A stretch of 33,971 nt of DNA, taken from contig JAHIVV010000032.1 of the NCBI GenBank assembly GCA_018816525.1, forward strand, positions 1 to 33,971, read 5' to 3'. Position 1 is the first letter of the stretch, and every line of letters starts with the position of its first letter. The notes under the pieces were generated by a model. The model did no database searches. It saw nothing but the letters and a program-made list of their open reading frames with translations, and was not told where the DNA came from. Positions 31,261 to 33,971 of the stretch are shown piece after piece. The stretch is from Elusimicrobiota bacterium (GTDB lineage: Bacteria > Elusimicrobiota > Endomicrobiia > CG1-02-37-114 > XYA2-FULL-39-19). The translations under genes and the position numbers were made by a program.

Positions 31261-31500
31261 CGGTTTGAATTTTACTTTTTTCTTTGGATTTATAAGCATT
31301 ACTTTTCTAGTCTTTGGATTAAGCATTTTTTTTGCGCGGACAAGTTTTATATTAAAGCTTCCGAATCCGGATACGATGACTTTTTCGCCTGATTTTAAAG
31401 CGTTTTGCATAGTGGAAAAAATCTTTTCTGTAGCGTTTTTTGCCTCAGTCTTTGTGCTTAAAACACTTGTTAAAGCTTCGATAAGGCCTTTTTTGTTCAT
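31240..31500 (-). CDS. hup: HU/IHF-family DNA-binding protein
   Basis: This 86-residue nucleoid protein bends and compacts DNA as a dimer. It has the helical N-terminus (MNKKGLIEALTSVL), the saddle motif VIVSGFGSFNIK, and the DNA-contacting arm LNPKTRKVMLINPKKKVKFK with the intercalating proline. Arm composition is a little unusual (KTRKVMLI rather than RTGEEI/VTIP). It overlaps gpsA by four bases (ATGA), so it is translated from the phospholipid operon. A stem-loop spans its last codons. Confidence 0.92.
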   Translation of the reverse strand: MNKKGLIEALTSVLSTKTEAKNATEKIFSTMQNALKSGEKVIVSGFGSFNIKLVRAKKMLNPKTRKVMLINPKKKVKFKPAKNLLI

Positions 31501-32513
31501 TCTATCTCCGCCTTTGCCCTTCTGGTCATAAGGTCATAAACTGCTTTTTTGGGGTTTTTATGCCTGTAAAGTACCCGATAAACTTCATTGATTATCGGCA
31601 GTTCAAACTTTAATTTTTTCCCCAGCAGGTAGGCTGATTTTGCAGTTCTGTAACCTTCAGTAGTAATCATTTTTTCGTTTAACGCTTTTTTCAAGGAAAC
31701 CCTACTCCCGATCTTTTCGCCAAAACCTCTGTTGCGCGAGTGTTTTGAAAAGCAGGTTGTTATTAAATCTCCCAGGCCTGACAGCCCCATAAAGGTGTTG
31801 GTTTCACCGCCAAGCTTGCGGCCAAGTTTAATCATCTCCCGCAGTCCTCTGGTAACGATTGCCGATTTGGTATTGTCTCCAAGGCCCAGGCTGTCGCTTA
31901 TTCCGCAGGCAATGGCTATGACATTTTTCAGCGAACCGCCTATTTCAACTCCCGTAACATCATGATGGGTATAAACCCTGAATTGCCTGTTCATAAAAAG
32001 TTTCTGGATTGTTTGTGCAGTCTCTATGTATTTTGAAGCTGCGACAACTGCCGTGGGAAGCCCTCTGGCTACCTCGACAGCAAAACTGGGGCCTGATAAT
32101 ACACAAATATTTTTGTCGGGAACTGAAAGTTCTTCTTTAAGTATTTCTGTCATCGTTTTCAGTGAATCGGTTTTAATTCCTTTTACGACACTCAAGAAAA
32201 TACAATTACTTTTTTCGATGTTAAGGTTTTTAATCAGTTTTATAGTGTTTTGAAAAAAGTGAGACGGAACAGCAAGGAGTATAATATTTTTCCCGGATAA
32301 TATTTTTTCGATGTCATTGCTTATGACAATATTTTTCGGAATTTTAAATTCGAATGATTCTAAATGGAGAATTCTTTTTTTATCGAGTTCCCGGCTTTTC
32401 TTTGAATCAAATTCCCATAGGCTGACAGGATAACCGTTTTTTGAAAGTAATGTCCCTAATGTTGTGCCCCAGGCGCCGCCCCCCAGTACCGCTATATCCG
32501 GATTTTTTATCAT
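31497..32513 (-). CDS. gpsA: Glycerol-3-phosphate dehydrogenase (NAD(P)+)
   Basis: This 338-residue cytoplasmic enzyme makes sn-glycerol-3-phosphate from dihydroxyacetone phosphate for phospholipids. Nucleotide binding is VLGGGAWGTTLGTLL. Other motifs are LLAVPSHFFQ, LSGPSFAVEVARGLPTA, the catalytic-lysine region GGSLKNVIAIACGISDSL, and GLSGLGDLITTCFSKHSRNR. Length is normal. It shares ATGA overlaps with plsY (32510-32513) and hup (31497-31500). Together with plsY and pgsA it forms a contiguous phospholipid-synthesis unit. Confidence 0.95.
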   Translation of the reverse strand: MIKNPDIAVLGGGAWGTTLGTLLSKNGYPVSLWEFDSKKSRELDKKRILHLESFEFKIPKNIVISNDIEKILSGKNIILLAVPSHFFQNTIKLIKNLNIEKSNCIFLSVVKGIKTDSLKTMTEILKEELSVPDKNICVLSGPSFAVEVARGLPTAVVAASKYIETAQTIQKLFMNRQFRVYTHHDVTGVEIGGSLKNVIAIACGISDSLGLGDNTKSAIVTRGLREMIKLGRKLGGETNTFMGLSGLGDLITTCFSKHSRNRGFGEKIGSRVSLKKALNEKMITTEGYRTAKSAYLLGKKLKFELPIINEVYRVLYRHKNPKKAVYDLMTRRAKAEIE

Positions 32514-33106
32514 AATTTTATTTTAGGTTCTTCCCCTTTGGCTAATCTTACCAGGTTGTTTTTATGTCTTAGAATAATCACGGCGCAAAGCAGAGTTATA
32601 ACAATTTTTATCAATAACGGGTTATTTCCCGGATAAAACCAGCTTACAATTGCTACCACTGCAGTGGAGAATATTGACGATAGCGAAACGTATTTTGTTA
32701 AAAATAGCGATACAAAAAAAACTGCAACCCCTGCAGTTGCTGAAATTGGCAATAAAGCAAACACTACTCCGGCGCCGGTTGCTACTCCTTTGCCGCCTTT
32801 AAATGACAGCCAGACGGTCCAGTTATGCCCGCCTATTGCGGCAATCCCGGAAAGTAAAGAATAATTTATGTCAGCGTTAAAAAATCTTGAAACCAGGTAA
32901 ACGGCGAGAAAGCCTTTCAGCATATCGATAATGAAAACAATAACTCCGGCTGTTTTTCCGACTGTCCTGAAAACATTTGTTGCGCCCGGGTTGCCGGAAC
33001 CATGTTTTCTAATGTCGATACCTTTGAGAATTTTCGCGAACAGGTAAGCGGTAGGGATACTGCCCACTAAATACGACATTATGGTGATTAGAAGTATTTT
33101 TTGCAT
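32510..33106 (-). CDS. plsY: Glycerol-3-phosphate acyltransferase
   Basis: This 198-residue multi-pass membrane enzyme uses acyl-phosphate to acylate position 1 of glycerol-3-phosphate. The three conserved loops are visible: YLVGSIPTAYLFAKILKG, IRKHGSGNPGATNVFR and GGHNWTVWLSFKGGKGVATG. Five or so transmembrane helices fit the length. It sits four bases after pgsA and overlaps gpsA, which supplies its substrate. The acyl-phosphate supplier PlsX is not in the window. Confidence 0.95.
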   Translation of the reverse strand: MQKILLITIMSYLVGSIPTAYLFAKILKGIDIRKHGSGNPGATNVFRTVGKTAGVIVFIIDMLKGFLAVYLVSRFFNADINYSLLSGIAAIGGHNWTVWLSFKGGKGVATGAGVVFALLPISATAGVAVFFVSLFLTKYVSLSSIFSTAVVAIVSWFYPGNNPLLIKIVITLLCAVIILRHKNNLVRLAKGEEPKIKL

Positions 33107-33110
33107 TTTT

Positions 33111-33623
33111 TTAGCTAGCCAGAAGTTTTGAACCTTTTAAATAGTAATCAAGGGTTGTTAAAAGCGTAGTAAGCCCGGTTGCAAAGAATAATATCTGAAG
33201 ATTTGGCAAGCCCAGTAATACAAGAAAAATAGTCAACACTTGCATTGTGGTATTAAGTTTACCTATAAATTGAACTGAAATTCTATATTTATGCGTTATA
33301 GTGAAGATAAATATCAATCCTGAGACAATAATGATGTCTTTGCCTATGACCAGCAGGAATAGCCACATGGGTATTTTGCCAAGCGCGCAAAAGATATAAT
33401 ATGAGGATATAATCAATACTTTGTCGGCAATCGGGTCAAGAGTACTTCCAATTTGGGTCTGCATTTTTAATGTTCTTGCCAAAAAACCGTCAAGCAGGTC
33501 AGTTAATACGCATATAGAAAAAATAATCAAGGGTATGCTGTTGTTATTACCTAACTTAAGGTAATAAATAAAGACAGGGACTAATAGTATTCTTATTAGG
33601 GTAATCAGATTTGCGATGTTCAT
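33111..33623 (-). CDS. pgsA: CDP-diacylglycerol-glycerol-3-phosphate 3-phosphatidyltransferase
   Basis: This 170-residue membrane enzyme of the CDP-alcohol phosphatidyltransferase family makes phosphatidylglycerophosphate. The signature D-x2-D-G-x2-A-R-x8-G-x3-D-x3-D is complete in TDLLDGFLAR...IGSTLDPIADK (about residues 41-68). The N-terminal NIANLITLIRILLVPVF is typical. Four or five helices follow. The ATG overlaps the hflX stop by four bases, and plsY begins four bases after its stop. Confidence 0.93.
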   Translation of the reverse strand: MNIANLITLIRILLVPVFIYYLKLGNNNSIPLIIFSICVLTDLLDGFLARTLKMQTQIGSTLDPIADKVLIISSYYIFCALGKIPMWLFLLVIGKDIIIVSGLIFIFTITHKYRISVQFIGKLNTTMQVLTIFLVLLGLPNLQILFFATGLTTLLTTLDYYLKGSKLLAS

Positions 33624-33971
33624 TTATTTTTTAATTGTTTTTGAATTTTATTCCAGGTCAATTCATCGGTTTGAATTTTCAATTTCATTTCCGCGCCGTG
33701 GTACGATTTTTCAAGTATTTTGGTATTAGAAAACACAAAATCAACCAGTTTTGGCTGGTTATAGTTTATCGATACAGTTCCTGTCGTTTTTTGAGTATAT
33801 AGAACTTTATCGATTTTGTCAAGTAGTTCATCAAAACCCGCCCCGTTTTTTGCTGAAATAAACAACGAATTTTTATCATTTTTTAACGCGTCAACGCAAT
33901 TTGGGTGTATAAGGTCGATTTTATTATAAACTTTTATCATTGGAATTTCACCTGCTCCCAGTTCTTTTAAA
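33620..33971 (-). CDS. hflX: GTPase HflX, C-terminal part (cut by window edge)
   Basis: About 116 residues are visible, reading in from the right edge. LKELGAGEIPMIKVYNKIDL contains the G4 motif NKID. FISAKNGAGFDELL is the G5 region. A C-terminal domain with YHGAEMKLKIQTDE follows, as in HflX, a GTPase that splits or binds ribosomes under stress. The G1-G3 motifs lie outside the window. The stop overlaps pgsA by four bases (ATGA), linking it to the phospholipid genes. Confidence 0.85.
   Translation of the reverse strand, partial: LKELGAGEIPMIKVYNKIDLIHPNCVDALKNDKNSLFISAKNGAGFDELLDKIDKVLYTQKTTGTVSINYNQPKLVDFVFSNTKILEKSYHGAEMKLKIQTDELTWNKIQKQLKNK

Overview
The window looks like a chromosomal segment of an AT-rich (visibly below about 40% GC), Gram-negative-type bacterium. 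Bacterial marks are Fmt, a sigma70-family sigma factor, HU, PlsY/PgsA and HflX. An outer membrane is implied by two or three beta-barrel-like proteins, a FecR-domain protein and several signal peptides. Very short gene spacing, many ATGA overlaps and a three-piece archaeal-type glutamate synthase would fit an uncultivated anaerobic lineage (Elusimicrobiota/Omnitrophota-like candidate phyla), but no gene fixes the phylum.

Left end (1-3210), accessory and damaged. It holds a decayed small gene behind a perfect-consensus promoter, a DUF6933-type gene, a Phd/PIN toxin-antitoxin operon with a palindromic operator in its promoter, about 580 bases with no assignable gene, the 3' part of a beta-barrel gene, a GC-rich scrap of an extracellular-domain gene, and a TPR gene lacking its 5' end. 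The last three pieces look joined by an assembly chimera or a rearrangement.

Plus-strand metabolic block (3297-13895). FKBP isomerase and an MFS transporter come first. Next is malic enzyme with a two-subunit class I fumarase (malate/fumarate/pyruvate interconversion) and aspartate decarboxylase PanD. Then comes a split glutamate synthase: glutaminase (gltB1), FMN/Fe-S synthase (gltB2), a fused polyferredoxin-FAD oxidoreductase as probable electron donor, and the GXGXG subunit (gltB3). A convergent GT39-type membrane glycosyltransferase closes the block.

Plus-strand repair/processing operon (15605-21939). A Cas4/AddB-like Fe-S nuclease, endonuclease Q ending in a sliding-clamp-like motif, a bifunctional-nuclease-family gene with an apparent frameshift, a small membrane protein, Fmt, DUF116 and HtpX follow one another with almost no gaps, mostly with 4-base start/stop overlaps. 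A degenerate receiver-domain protein follows. A 600-base gap between convergent gene ends (21940-22541) carries a cluster of TTTGCCAA motifs and palindromes.

Minus-strand blocks (22542-33971). Reading right to left: hflX (cut by the window edge), pgsA, plsY, gpsA, HU, a MerR regulator, two tRNA-Pro genes, a secreted barrel-like protein, a sigma factor, apt (its best start is a non-canonical ACG), tRNA-Arg(CCT), then an envelope-flavoured operon of TPR membrane protein, FecR protein, beta-barrel, cytoplasmic GH57 enzyme and aroD.

I did not find a clearly new defence or mobile system. The most interesting items are the EndoQ/Fe-S nuclease operon with its clamp motif and frameshift, the ACG start of apt, the chimeric junction at 2559-2838, and the TTTGCCAA cluster.
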